DNA from: Danio rerio
Taxonomy: Eukaryota; Chordata; Actinopteri; Cypriniformes; Danionidae
Assembly (NCBI RefSeq): GCF_049306965.1
Contig: NC_133193.1
Coordinates: forward strand, 18,368,501-18,432,500
Direction: 5' to 3'
DNA length: 64,000 nt
Below, in pieces: positions 43,362-55,955 of this stretch (its first letter is position 1; each line of letters begins with the position of its first letter). The notes beneath the pieces were generated by a model. The model saw only the letters and a list, made by a program, of their open reading frames with translations, did not search any database and was not told the DNA's origin. Both the position numbers and the translations under genes were made by a program.

Positions 43362-46358
43362 CTAGGCTTCGGCATAGGAAAGGTGGAACTGTTCTTCTCT
43401 TTTGTTACAACGTTTGGCCACTATGGCCAGGTAGAGCACCAGGAGTATAAGCCAGTAAGAGGCATAGACAATGGTGCCTGCGATAAGAAGAGCCTTCTCA
43501 GTCTCGGTAAAAGGTTCTTGAACCTCGCAGTAAATGGTGTAAACCACTCCACCAAGCAGAATGGCTGTCCACACAGTAACAGGCACAGCTCCAATAAGGT
43601 TTACTACCATCTTTTTCCTGCCTGATGTGCCCCATCCTGCTTTGTTAATAGTCAGCAGGGCAAAGATCTTAGCAGGGAGCAGGCTTGACATGTAGAGCAG
43701 TGAGTAGAGTGACATGAAGATCATGACAAGGCTGCCCCGCAGGAAGCAGGCGTAGGTGGCCTTCACCATACCCACCAGCTGGACCGTCAACAAGAAGAGT
43801 AAGATGTTCCACAACCGGCCTCTGTAGAACAGGTGGATGACTGTAGCCACCAGAAAGAAGGGGAAGAACCCAGTAACCACAGATTCATAGGTCATCCACA
43901 GGCTGTGCTTGTGGAACCAAAGAGCATTGTAGAGCCACTCTCGAAAGTAAGACTTGCTCCAGCGGGTCTGCTGATTGAGCCAACGCAGGTATTGTGTTGG
44001 GGTCTCGGTCTGGCATTGAGAGCGTGCCGTGAACTTGGTTTTGAAGCCAAAGCTAAGGACGCGGTTGGTGAGATGTCGATCATCACCAAAACTGCACTTG
44101 CTTCCTAGGAAGGTCTGGTGGTACCAGGGCTCTAAGAACTGCTGAAGGAGAGAGTTACGGTACATTCCTAGAGGTCCACTGATGCACTGCACACATCCGA
44201 AATAAGACTGGCAGGCCCGCTCCACATTGAAGGCCATCCAATAGCGGACACTGCTCAGGAAGGAGATCCAGGAGTCATACTTGTTCAGAATCTGAAGGAA
44301 ACAATGAACAGAGAACAAATCATAGATATATACACTAGATATCGCATAGGGACCCTGAGCATGCGTCAATAGCACAGCCACATTGGTACAGTGCTCCCAG
44401 GAGAATGTCATTCAACCGCACTAGTCAAGACAGTGTTATTACGTGAAGATGCGGGACTTTAGCGCTGTCTACGGTTGTAGTAACGAGCAAACAAAGAAAA
44501 CAAAGCACAAAGGCAGAACATTTCATAGGTAATATTACGTTTTTTTCTGTTTTTGTATGTTCTGAACTTTTGTGCTAATCAGGTAACGTTATTGATGATA
44601 ACAGTCACTTACTGCATTCACCATATAAGGCAAAGCAGCTCCAACTCGCATTAAACACTCGGCTTATGCTAGTTTTGTTGAATAAAATCAGCAAACAATG
44701 CAAAAGAAATATGACAACGAGATGCTGCGCTGCCAGAAACTCGTATTATTGTCGGCTAACGTTAGTGAAAGAGTCGTTCCGGGGATTCATTCACAAACGA
44801 ATCGCTCCCTCCGTCAGTATGAGAAGTGAAAGCAGGAGAGGAGCTGTGTTTCAGGACATGATTAGATCAAATTTAATAGGGAGGGTGAATAGTACATTTC
44901 TGTACACACAAACACAAGCTTTTTGTCAGGAATGCCCGTTCGGTGACTGATCCATCAATGTAGAAAAGTGATGTAAAATTATAATTTTCGTAATTAGAAA
45001 AAAAAAATTACATACTAACATCCAGGAAAACTCCCGATCATAGATATATGTGTATATCTCTGGCTTTGGATTCCGTCCAATAGACAATAGGCCAGGCGAT
45101 ATCTAATGTATATATCTATGAGATCAAATGTAATCCTCTCAAATTAATTTGTTGAAATGTTTCTACATATTTACAAATTGCCTTAAAATTATTACCTGAA
45201 CATCTCCTCCAACTCCTCCCACATCAGGATCCTCCTCTAGAATCTTCAACATCTCAATAGTGCATGCTGGATCAAGTACAGTGTCTGAATCACATACCTG
45301 CAAACAAACAAAGCAAGAGATACTTACTTGGAAGACTTCCTCACTAACTCGTATACAAATATTGACTAATTTCCAGAAGGTAAGGCTCATGTTAACAATC
45401 ACTGTGTGAACAATGCAAGGACTGTTGTAAAGAGAGGTTCACAGATGTTTCAAGGTCATTTCTGTTTCTGAACATACACATTATACGCCGAAACAATGAA
45501 TAGTTGATGACAGCACACAGGTGTGCTCGGAACTACAGGTGAATTTAAAGGACTGACCTTTGACCTTAGTGTTGCAAGGATTCAGATTACAGGGACATTG
45601 AGATGACTAGAGTATGAACCGTTGGTTAATTGTAGGCATAAAAAAAAGAGTAACAAGATCAAAAAGCATAGAGGTATGTTTCCGATTTTTTTTTTTGGTT
45701 GTTAAATGAGGTTTAGACTTACCTGCATGTAATCCACTGTATCTCCAAGTGCTTTGAAGGCTGTATACATCACTTCCCTCTTGCCACCCCATTCCTGCAT
45801 GATGCAGGAGTAACGGCAGCTCCGCACCACTCTGGCCACTCGTGCAGCCTCTTCGGCATGCACCGAGCCTTTCCCTCCTCCTCCTCCTCCATCCCCGTTA
45901 CTGTGGTAATTCCCTTTCCACACCACACAGCCTGTCTGCTCCACTCCCCCCATCACCTCCTGGAAGATATCCATCATGTAGGCATCCTCCTGCCGATTGC
46001 CATCCACCACCAACACCACTTTCAGCCCGGGAAAAGAAATGCGGCGAATGCTCCGCAGACACTTGCGAAGGTAGTCTGGATCTTCCTGATAGGCTGCAAT
46101 GCAGAGGGCCACAGTGCGGCGCAGGTGCTGCGGTCTGGAGGGGCCTCGCATTTGTCTGTGCTCCAGGTAGGCGAAGAGACTCTGCAGGAGAAGGTGGAGG
46201 GATAGAAATGCACCGTACAAGCCAAAAGACAGATGGTGCTGCTCTGTGTGGATGAACTGGTAACCTGTCACATAGGCTAGTAGGATTGCGAAAAGCACCA
46301 CTGCTGCAAATAAGGTGGTGATGAAGATCCGCACCGCAGTGCCAAAGCGAGAGGGCAT
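43362..46358 (-). CDS. has3: Hyaluronan synthase 3
   Basis: Has3 is a plasma-membrane family 2 glycosyltransferase that polymerises UDP-GlcNAc and UDP-GlcUA into hyaluronan and extrudes it. Three coding exons in transcript order: 45723-46358, 45196-45297, 43362-44291; 212+34+309 residues give 555 aa (human HAS3 553). Hydrophobic helices lie near residues 10-32 and 42-62, with five more in the C-terminal 180 residues. Catalytic motifs are intact: DSD at 215-217, GDDRH at 315-319, QQTRW at 353-357. The N-terminal AAYVTGYQFIHTE-like block and the ending LSYAEA favour Has3 over Has1 and Has2. A six-glycine run (157-162) is an unusual insert in the cytosolic domain. The ATG follows directly after a CAG acceptor, so the 5' untranslated sequence lies in an upstream exon. 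The open frame running to 44411 is intron and transposon sequence; the exon starts at 44291. Confidence 0.97.
44321..45120 (+). mobile_element. DNA transposon with 25-bp inverted repeats and a THAP-like exon
   Basis: The left end CATAGATATATACACTAGAT (to 44345) and the complement of the right end (45096-45120) match at 24 of 25 positions. At 44449-44528 the plus strand reads MRDFSAVYGCSNEQTKK...TFHR and stops at a donor-like AG/GTAATA; this resembles the start of a THAP zinc-finger domain (CxxxGC...FHRFP), but the first cysteine is serine. The rest of a transposase is missing. About 800 bp, in has3 intron 3 about 30 bp from exon 4. A truncated relative lies at 801-1045. Confidence 0.75.
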
Positions 46359-47388
46359 CTGAAGAAGGAAAAAAACATGACTTAGGTGTAGAAAGCAAAA
46401 TCATTACTGCATCTTGTCTCTAACTTTAATAGACCATTTGTTCTTTTCTCTCTTCTCATCTTTAAGTGATGCTTCACGGTTTTAAGAATCCACTTATGCA
46501 AATATCCTAATTTTAGTAAAAGAAACTTCGCCACAACCGAAATTGTGACAATATTAGAACTTTTTACGAATCACTCTCACTCACTCTCTTTGTCTTTCTC
46601 ACTTTTTCCCCTCATTCTTACAGGTTAATCACTTTAATTAAAGGCTAGGCTGAGTTTGGCAGGTAATCAGTGGGACCCAGACTAAGGAACAATCCTCCCC
46701 TTTTATTCATTCAATTGCCTGCAACTCTCATGGAACAAAGGCTCGCTTCACTCGGTGCCCTTATATCATAACAGCCACCGCAATGGAGAAGAGTGGCAGA
46801 AATAACGCTGACTTCCACTGCTGTGGATGTTGATTTTTCTACTACAGTAACTGACTGTTCACAAAGTTATTTAGCGTTGCGCTTGACCAGTGGTTCACTG
46901 TTTGACGTCATGCAATTCCAAGAATTACATAACTATCCCTTTCATACTGGCTATTTAGGTTTAACGTTAAAAGTTAAACCTAAATACCTTTCTCACAATC
47001 TTCAATACATCTTGTGGCGTGAACAAAGACCACCCTACTACAGACCCTGAGGGTGACAGACAGCAGGCAGAAACTGAGAATTATTTTTGACCCTAATTAG
47101 AGGGGATCTTCCTCCGGAGGCTTGTTAGGTTAGAGGAGAGATGTGTGAAGAAGGGCCCCTTGTCAAACTCAACAAGACACCGTCACACAGCAGCCTTTGA
47201 TCTCCTGGTGGGATTTTTATGTCAACTCAAGATCCATATTCAGTGTTTGTGGCAAATGCACTTATTGAGACATCACAGAAGTTTGAATAAATATAGAAAC
47301 ATAATTATAGAATATAGAACAAGCATAGAACATATATTGAAAGAACATATATGGCCGTGTTTATCCCGGGAATTTTTATTAATACAAA

Positions 47389-47891
47389 TAGGGCTGTACA
47401 ATAATCGGAAAGTAACCGAAATTCATAACCTAATATTGTTCTAATTTGTCCAGGCAGACTTTTTTTTCAATTACTTTCCCTAGCACGTGAAGTCACATGA
47501 CCCCGCTCCATTAAGACTAATTTATACTTCTATGTTGAGCGCACGTGTATGGTGTGGCACAGCCCTCGCGCTGCCGCATACCCGTGCACTTTTCCTAAAA
47601 AATACTACACGTCATGACGATGCAAAGCACAGGCTTTGTGATCAGTTTGATAGAGGTGACGAGTGTGAGCGGTGGGTATTAATTTTAGTTGTTCAACATT
47701 TCCTTTATTTATTTTAAAGTCAAGTAATGCACTCTTCATTTAGAAATCTCTCACTCGTAATATGTAAACATATTTACTGTACATAACTGGTCAATGAATT
47801 ATGAGGGCAAAAAAATCGTTCATTGACTGTAATCGAGTTAAAATGTTCAATTTATCAAGATTTAGGATTTAGGCCAACTCGCCCAGCCCTA
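47389..47891. mobile_element. Short hAT-type element with perfect 8-bp target duplication
   Basis: Starts TAGGGCTG and ends CAGCCCTA; AATACAAA is present immediately outside both ends (47381-47388 and 47892-47899). About 503 bp. Interior contains a 75-codon open frame with no recognisable domain. Confidence 0.88.
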
Positions 47892-50800
47892 AATACAAAA
47901 TCATACAGTGTACGTGACCTACATTTTACCATCATAACTGAACGTGCATACTGTAAGTGCACTGCTTGATTTTTTATGACCACACTAGGTCTTGGTGATG
48001 AATTGAAATGATCATGCACATCTTGTAAGAGAAGCACATGTATCTATGCTCAGTAGTAAATCCCCAAAGGCCAAAAGGAACTCTCAGGCAGAAAGTCCAA
48101 ATAAGTCTTGAAGAAGAAACCCAGGAATTCCTTGGAGTTGCGGAATTAACAGATTTACTTGACTAATTGTCAATAATAATCTCTACAAAATCATTTCACA
48201 GAAAGAGTTATTTCAAGCACACTTCTTCTTTGGCTCTCGGCGAAGGCGGTCTCATTTTTTCCCTCTCGCTCCCATATCTTTCCTGGCTGGCTCCTCTTGT
48301 CTCATCTTATTCTATCTCTGAGGCTCTCCTTGCCCTGCTCTCTAAATAATAAAGAATTATGGATTTGATCAACTGGTCTCTGAATGCAATTGACACCATC
48401 TTCTTGATGAAAAGCCTGGGTTCAGGGGAACCCAACTGTCCTGCAGGAACGTTTGCAGATGGATACATGATGGACGGGTGAGAGAAGTGGTTCGATGTAG
48501 TAGGATTTTTTTTGTGATTCAGTCATCTGCAATGATTGATGCCATTTTGCAAAGCTTGTGAGTAAACTATGACCCTACTAACTAAATGCTGCTCCATCTG
48601 AAAGTATGTGCTGAGAATTTAATACTGATTTCATAGCCAGCTTTATTAAGAAAATGAGCATGAAAATTACCTTCGATTAATTGTGACCATGACCATGTAT
48701 ACTAGTATCGAAGTAGCAACTATGCTCACAACCTAGTTGAAGGAAATCTGCATTAATTAAACAAACCAGAATGCATGCTAGCTACAGCAGCCGTGGATGC
48801 CTACATTGATGTTAGATATGCCGAGGAAAGAATCCTCTTTTTTTTAAGCGTGAAAGGAAACAAAGATGGTTATGTGAGATATAACTCATCATTTGAATGG
48901 ACTCCTGAAGGCACTACAGATATTATAAGTTATCAGAATACGTGTTAAACTCCTCAATACTCCTCAATGAGTGTCAAAAACACCCAAGGTAAACATTTGG
49001 CTTCTAGCTACAGTGCGTAATAGGTATATAGATTTACTTAATACTCAAGCATCAGATTTAGTACTCCCCAACCCCTCCTTCCCTGTCAAGAGGGAAAGAT
49101 CTTGACAAAAACACAAGTATTTACATGAAGCTCATTTGTAATAATTCTAATACCAAGTAAAACAGAAATGTGGCTTGGGTAAATGTTTTTGATTGGCTTA
49201 CTAAAAACACATTAATACCAGGTAGAAACAGGTTAAATTACATAATTAGGACAATAAACAGATTCAAATTCCACCGAATGTCACAATGTAAGTCAGCATG
49301 TAACCTTATTTACTAGCGTAGAGGCTTCTGACTTGCAGGTCAATGGTTACTCACTGTAGTCATGATGAGATGCCCAGGTGGAGATCAATCCATGACAATC
49401 AGATCCTTGGTTACCAAATCTCCTCCAGTGTTAAACAGGGAAGATGCAGGATGCTGTGATGGTAGGGATGATCATGGATTCTCAGCCCTGACTGAAGCAG
49501 GTGGTCAAAGATGAAAGGGTAGAAAATCACATCCAAAAGTATCTGTATGAAGTCACAGGTGCATGGCAGGTTGGCAGAGGGTGACCAGCCGATGCCTTCT
49601 CTTGTTCAGAGATAGTCTGTGTTCTCAGGTGTGCACCAGACAGAATGAGGACTTTGGATATAAGACAGGACCCTGACAAAGGAATGAAGGGGGGCTGGGA
49701 ATGGCCAGGACTGAAGAGGGAGGGCAGCAGGTGAGATGAGGAAGCGAGATGAATGGCTGGAAGGCAGAGCATAATGGGTTTGGATGAATGAACTAAAACG
49801 CACTATTAAAATGCATTAGAAATATGATTATATATAGATATGGGAAACTTCTAGATATAAACTACACTGTTGACAATTTCCTGTATATTCTACAGTTACT
49901 TACTGGCAGTAACTTGCTGTAAAATCAATTACAGCAAAAATATACTGCACTGTAAAACCTAAAAAGTTGATAACTCAAACCATTTGAGGAAACCAATTGC
50001 AACAAACCATAAGTTCAAAAACTTATCCTAATGAGTACTGTGATCTTGATCCATTTGAGTAAACGAAGCAATTTGAGCACAGTACAATCCGATAAATGAA
50101 GAGAACTCAAACCAACTCAGTATTGTAACACCCAATAAGTTAAGGCAACTCAAACAGATTGCATCAAACCATGCGAGTTAAAAAACTAATCTATATGAGT
50201 ACTGTGAACTTGTTTCATTTAAGTTGAAGTAATGAGTTATTTAACTCATTACCTTTATCACTAAGTACAAAACTTTTCAAGTGAATAGAATTAACCTTCA
50301 GTCAATTTTGATTTAACTACACTCATTTCATTTGATAAAGTTGACAGGTGGGTTTTACAGTGTATATATGTCAATATTACATGTACAGCACCACTTTTTT
50401 TGCTATATATGTATTTACAGAATTGTATGTATATCTTTACTGTAAAATATAGTCATTTTCACAATTCAACTTTAATGTATAGTAACATACCGCAAAACTG
50501 TCCTACAGTAAAATACAGCTCGTATTACAGTTAAATACTGTTTACAAAAATCGTTACCAGTGTATTTTTTAACTTCAACTACACCTCAAAATAGATTTTG
50601 AAAATATTTTTTTTTAAACAGTGGATGGTGGTTAAGTTTGTGGATATACTGTTAATATTGAATAATTTTTTGCTTGGCATATAAACCATTGTTACACTGA
50701 ATTACAATAATATTTTTTGCTCCAATTAAAGTCAAAAATAAATAAATAAAAAGGACACATTCGTGTAAACAAAATGTATATTCCTCATAATGTAATAAAC

Positions 50801-50944
50801 TGAATGACTTGTGTTTAATTTTTAGAGACATCAAAATAAAGCATTAAATAAAATCATATCAAACACAACATCATTCGAGAAAATGTGCAAATAAAAGGAA
50901 ATTTTTAATTATTTTTTCTAATTAAAAAATAAATAAAACACTTG

Positions 50945-50970
50945 TATATATATATATATATATATATATA
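50945..50970. repeat. Short (TA)n microsatellite
   Basis: About 13 TA units in the has3 upstream region. Confidence 0.9.
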
Positions 50971-51469
50971 CTAAATTTTATATTCCTCAGAGTAAAAAAA
51001 TAATTTAATAACAATATATTTTTTTCCCTGACAATAAAATATTACAGTAAATATAATCATATCAAATACTACTTCATTATAGAAAATGAAAATAAAAAAG
51101 ACAAAAGAATCAAACAAAACACTAGGGGGCACCTACAATAATTTGAGCCTTTAACATTGTAAATAAGCATAATTATGAATTTCTCTGAAATATACACAGC
51201 CATAATCGCATATTCCTATTTATAAATTAAATTTTTAAATATTTATATCAACCATTGTGGAACTGAATAACATTTTTGTGACAAGTTTTTTTTTTTTTTT
51301 AGGACACTTTATAAATAAACTAACTGTTATATTCCTCAGAGTAAAAAAACAACAATAATTTAAATGACTTCTGTTTATTTTTTCACTGACATGACATTAA
51401 TATGACATTAAATATAATATTACCACCTACAAATACACACAGCCATAACCACATATTCCAATTTATATA

Positions 51470-51610
51470 TTTATTCATTGATTCATTTTCTTTTCGGCTT
51501 AGTCCTTTTATTAATCTGGGATCACCACAGCAGAATGAACTGCCAACTTATCCAGCATATGTTTTACACAGCGGATGCCCTTTCAGCTGCAACCCAACCC
51601 TGGGAAACAT
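51470..51610 (-). mobile_element. Truncated DANA SINE
   Basis: Minus-strand 3' part only: complement of AAGTTGGCAGTTCATTCTGC and of AAAGGGCATCCGCTGTGTAA, with ATGAATCAATGAAT tail at the plus-strand left. Confidence 0.8.
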
Positions 51611-52282
51611 TTACATATTCAATTTTTTTTTATATATATATTTATTTTATGTTTAACTGATTCAACAATAATGAAGTTGTTGGGTTGATATTCTAAAAAA
51701 TAAATAAAATAAAATGTATAATTTATATAATTAAAAATATAAATACAGTCAATTTGGACATTTAAAAAAATTGTCCAAAAATGTTTTCTTTATTTGACCA
51801 TACTTTTCAACTTCTTTTCATGTTCGTTGGCGCAGGAAAGTTGCACAAACCCATAAGCATCCTTGGAAACTCTAAGCAGCCCCTTGTTTGTCAGTGTATG
51901 ATGACATGGAAAGCTAAACAGACTTCTTTTCCCTTTATCGGGCAGCACGCCTTCAAACACACATTCTGAAGCCTTCCTGTTTCACTCCATCCTCAGTAAC
52001 TCAGCCTCAGGGCACTAACAAGAGTGCCAAGAAAACTAGTGCCTTATTCCACTATTGAACTAAAATAGTAATTACTAAAAACACACTTATAAGATCTTCA
52101 ACAGATTCACTATGATTCAATCCTAAGCAGTTCACATTACGAGCAAAGTTACTTCCAGCAGTTGTGATTTTTTTTTTTTTGGTGCCTTGTACAAACACTT
52201 TCATACAGTAGCTTATTTGTGCAGAAACACACACCCACCCAACCTAAAACTCCACACATTGACTCAGTCTCAATTTTGAAAA

Positions 52283-52321
<39 letters not shown>
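52283..52321. repeat. (CA)n microsatellite
   Basis: About 19 CA units just downstream (on the minus strand) of the putative has3 first exon. Confidence 0.95.
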
Positions 52322-52322
<1 letters not shown>

Positions 52323-52434
52323 CCATACAAGGAAAATATGCCCCAATCTCTTGAAGACCATGCTTTCATATTCCATCCGCTCCTACAATACACACACCAA
52401 ATACACAAAGTGAAACTCTTTAATCATCTCTTAC

Positions 52435-52900
52435 CTTCCCAGCCCCGCAGCTGTGACGGTGGGCTCTTTCCTCCGGTGTGTGTGTGTGTATGTGTGAGAG
52501 CGTGTGTGCGTCCTCTCCTCTCCTCTTCTCTCCAGCACAGTGGAGTACAGCACCGTCCTTGTTCAGCCTCCTGCTCACACTACATCTTTATTCCAGCCAC
52601 ACTTAATTCAGGAGATCCCTTATCCAAAAATACAGCACCATCACCCTCCTCTCCTCCTCCTGTTCTGCTTCCCTCGCCTTCTCTTTGCGTCTCTCCCTCC
52701 TTGTCGTCCCAGGACATGAAGGCCTCTGATAAGAGCACTGAATTAAGTTCTCACCTGGGTGGAGGAGGACGGGGGTCCGCCAGTGGTGTCCGCGCTGTAC
52801 TGCAGTGGCATCTTTCTGCAGTGCAGCCCAAATCCTTCAAGGTCCCTTCTCCTCTGTGCTCTGCAGTGCAGCCAGCCTTCAACAAGACTCGGGACTGTTT
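52435..52900 (-). promoter_or_regulatory. Candidate has3 promoter and 5' untranslated exon
   Basis: The has3 start codon abuts a splice acceptor, so a non-coding exon must lie upstream. On the minus strand two strong donors occur here: CAG/GTGAGA at 52755 and AAG/GTAAGA at 52435. The region is GC-rich and purine-rich compared with its surroundings. The long open frames across it on both strands look like chance products of this composition. Which donor is used, or whether the exon is elsewhere, I cannot decide. Confidence 0.35.
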
Positions 52901-53639
52901 GAGCAGGCACCCTCTTCCCCTGGCTACACACACCCCCTCTCAATGCACCCTTTATTGGCTTATTTATTTATCTATCACCCCTCCCTGCACCCCTCCTGCT
53001 GGCAACACCGGCTGATGAAGAGATCTGTGAGAGGAGAGAAAGACAGACTGCAGCACACTCAGGACATAATCAATATCAATTCCTAGCTCAGTGGTGTCAT
53101 GCCAATGAAAACTTGCTCTGTTTTTGAAGCACGCTTTGACCCTTTTGAAACCCCGAAGGCCAGGTAAAGCATGCTTACGTCCTGCATCATTCTGACTCTG
53201 CTGCATGGCAGGAGGAGTGATTACTGTAATGGCTCTTTCATGGCTGAGTTGCAGTTGTGGGAAGGTTATTGTAGGGATGGAGGGTGAAAGTGTGAGTGTC
53301 CACTATAGGAAGCTTCTTTGGTTTGGCTTTAGCACTGCGCAGTACCAGCACTGATTTACCCCTTACTGTGGGAATGTCCTTGGAACCTAACCAGAGAGGC
53401 AATTATTGAAAATGTAATAATCCTGTGGGGTTTCATTGCAGAAACTTTATGACAAAGTGTATGACTTACAACCATGCAGCTGCTGCACACCATTATGTAC
53501 CTCGGAAAGGTAAAACATTTGTGTTTTTGTTCTTTGTGGTAAACACAACTAATAAACTCTTTTATTAGTTAAATCTGAATAAAAAGATTTGCTGAAGGGC
53601 CAATTCAAAAATGAAAGGTCTTCACACAAGCTTTAAAAT

Positions 53640-54520
53640 GCCTCGGCCAAAGTTCTTACCAGGTCTAGAAAATATGATCATATCACCCCAATTTTATCCT
53701 CCTTACACTGGCTGCCTGTTAAGTTTCGTATTGATTTTAAAACATTACTTCTTATCTATAAAGCTTTAAATGATCTAGCTCCTGTTTATCTAACCAACCT
53801 TCTGTCTCGCTACAATCCAACCGGCTTTTTAAGATCTTAAAACTCAGGGCTTCTGGTAGTACCTAGAATAGCAAAGTCGAGTAAAGGAGGTCGAGCCTTC
53901 TCATTTATGGCTCCTAAACTCTGGAATAGCCTTCTTGATAATGCCCAAGGCTCAGACACACTCTTGCAGTTCAAAACCAGATTAAAGACCTATCTGTTTA
54001 GTAAAGCATACACTTAATGCATCACTTAGCGGTATGATACATGGATGTGCTCCACACAGATTTCTGCATCTCGTTTATATACACTATGAACAGCAGCTAC
54101 GCTAACTATTCTCTTTATTCTCCATTTCCACCTGGAAATACTCATCCTGAGGCCCTCAGACTATACAGCGCCACTGATTTGATTCAAGAAAGGCAACCAG
54201 ATGATCACAAGATTTCCATAATCCTGGACCAGGCCGTATCCTGAGCAGCTGCTGTGGTGGTCATGGAGGAGTGGAGAGTTTGATACTGATTCCAGTGATG
54301 CTCTAGGGACAGACGAGTCTATGCTGAGGTCCAGCATTTTCTAGCCTCCGGCGTCTAGACTGCAGCTCTGCACAACTGGTCGTGCCCTACAGAGCCTGGT
54401 TTCACTCAAAGTTCTTTAATTCTTCAGTTTCGCCAATTGGTGAAGTTTTTTACTTGCTGCTGCTTTGACACAATTTACATTGTAAAAGCGCTATACAAAT
54501 AAAGGTGAATTGAATTGAAT
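53640..54520 (+). mobile_element. L2-like LINE, 3' end
   Basis: The plus strand encodes the usual C-terminus of L2/CR1-type reverse transcriptase: DHITPILSSLHWLPVKFRI, then LLLIYKALNDLAPVYLTNLL, FMAPKLWNSLLD and FKTRLKTYLFSKAYT, with one stop inside. It is followed by a 3' untranslated region ending in GGTGAATTGAATTGAAT. 5'-truncated, as is usual for LINE insertions. Confidence 0.85.
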
Positions 54521-54969
54521 TAAAGAAATGAGGCAATTTTGGTGCCTGAAATTGCAAAACTTTTGAAAAAGCGTTTCAATAGTGAAATTCTTTTGTTGAA
54601 TCACAATTATCATTTTATTAAAAACTACAAAAAAGTACAATTTGACAATAAAAACAACTATGACAGACTATGAGACTTTTGCCTTCCATATCCAAACAAC
54701 TCGGAATTGAAATTTTTCCTACTTCCAACTTGGAAATAACGCCTAAAACTTTGTTGGAAGTTGGACGTCTGTGAACCCTGACTTTGGCGAGACGCAACAT
54801 TTACTATAATTTCACAGGTGGTGGATAGTTCTGCTTCAGTGAGGTTAGCCTGGAGCTACCTTATGTGAAACAAATAAAAAAAGATTAACTTAAAGTTTAT
54901 TAACAACACAAAATGAGTGGGAAACCTAATTATAAAGGCTATTTCTGAGAAAATGTTAGCTCGATAATG

Positions 54970-54970
<1 letters not shown>

Positions 54971-55047
<77 letters not shown>
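54971..55047. repeat. (TA)n microsatellite
   Basis: About 38 TA units between two LINE ends of opposite orientation. Confidence 0.98.
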
Positions 55048-55050
<3 letters not shown>

Positions 55051-55094
55051 GTTCCTTTTGTTTTTCACCAAAACATTTTCTATTCTTACTGTTT

Positions 55095-55420
55095 TAATTC
55101 AATTCATCTTTATTTCTATAACGCTTTTACAATGTAGATTGTGTCAAAGCAACTACACATAGAAGAATATAGTAGATTAAAGATGCGTCAGTCCAGTTTT
55201 TAAAGTTTAAGTTCAGTTCAGTGTGGTTTGTTTTTCACTGCTGAGAGTCCAAACACTTAAAAGCAAATGCATTGATGTCCCGACCCATGCAAGCCGGCGA
55301 GGAACAAACTTCATCAATTGACGAAACTGAAGGGAAAAAAAAGCTTGAGAGAAACCAGGCTCAGTTGGGTACGACCATTTGCTCTCTGGCCAAACGTCTT
55401 GTGCAGAGCTACAGTCATAA
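55095..55420 (-). mobile_element. LINE 3' untranslated region, opposite orientation
   Basis: The complement reads GAGCCTGGTTTCTCTCAAGC, TTCAGTTTCGTCAATTGATG, CTTTGACACAATCTACATTG and ends GATGAATTGAATT, the same order as the 3' end at 54390-54520. No coding part is left. Confidence 0.75.
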
Positions 55421-55636
55421 TGAGCACAATAATATGAAATGTTATGAAATATTCACATCTGACATGATGGCAATATGACTGACATGTGATTTACTAGACA
55501 GAATTGAGGTTGAAAGTGGAACAATTTAACCCTGAAGTTCCCACCTTTAACTTTGGACTGCAGCATTTGGGATTGTTGACATGTAAATGTAATAAACAAG
55601 TCATTTAATTTGTCTATATTTACATTTAAAATGATT

Positions 55637-55955
55637 GCCGGCCCTATTGTGAGCATTTCATGTTTCGGTTGCTGGTTCGAGTGCTGGCCAGTTGGCGTTT
55701 CTGTGTGGAGTTTGCATGTTCTCCTTGTGTTTGTGTGGGTTTATTCTGGGTGCTCTGGTTTCTCCCACAGTAAAAAGACATTCAGTATAGCGCAATTGAA
55801 TGAACTAAATTGGCCGTAGTGTATGGGTGTTTCCCAGTACTGGGTTGCGGCTGGAAGGGCATCCACATATCCTGGAATAGTTGGTGGTTCATTCCACTGT
55901 AGCAACCTCTGAAACAGAAACTAAGCCAGAGGAAAATGAATGAATGAGTGAATAA
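55637..55955 (+). mobile_element. DANA SINE
   Basis: Plus-strand copy: GGTTGCTGGTTCGAGTGCTG, GGAGTTTGCATGTTCTCC, GTACTGGGTTGCGGCTGGAA, GGTTCATTCCACTGT and an ATGAATGAATGAGTGAAT tail. Complete but diverged. Confidence 0.85.

Larger units (their letters stand above)
46362..52434. other. has3 first intron / upstream region
   Basis: Probably intronic for has3. It contains a hAT element (47389-47891), a DANA fragment (51470-51610) and a short TA repeat (50945-50970). Segment 49870-50360 has short AACTCA/TTGAGT motifs repeated about every 50-60 bases, likely an old repeat. No coding exon recognised. Confidence 0.4.

Noticed and set aside
44292-44411. N-terminal extension of the has3 C-terminal open frame
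   Set aside because: It reads through the intron acceptor into the THAP-type transposon; the protein match starts at ILNKYDSW (44291).
45842-46255. Open frames antisense to and in other frames of has3 exon
   Set aside because: Shadows of the GC-rich has3 coding exon.
52338-53015. 225-codon plus-strand open frame
   Set aside because: No family resemblance, proline/serine-rich low complexity from the GC-rich has3 upstream region; other frames there are also open.
54856-55071. Open frame of IY repeats
   Set aside because: Translation of the TA microsatellite.
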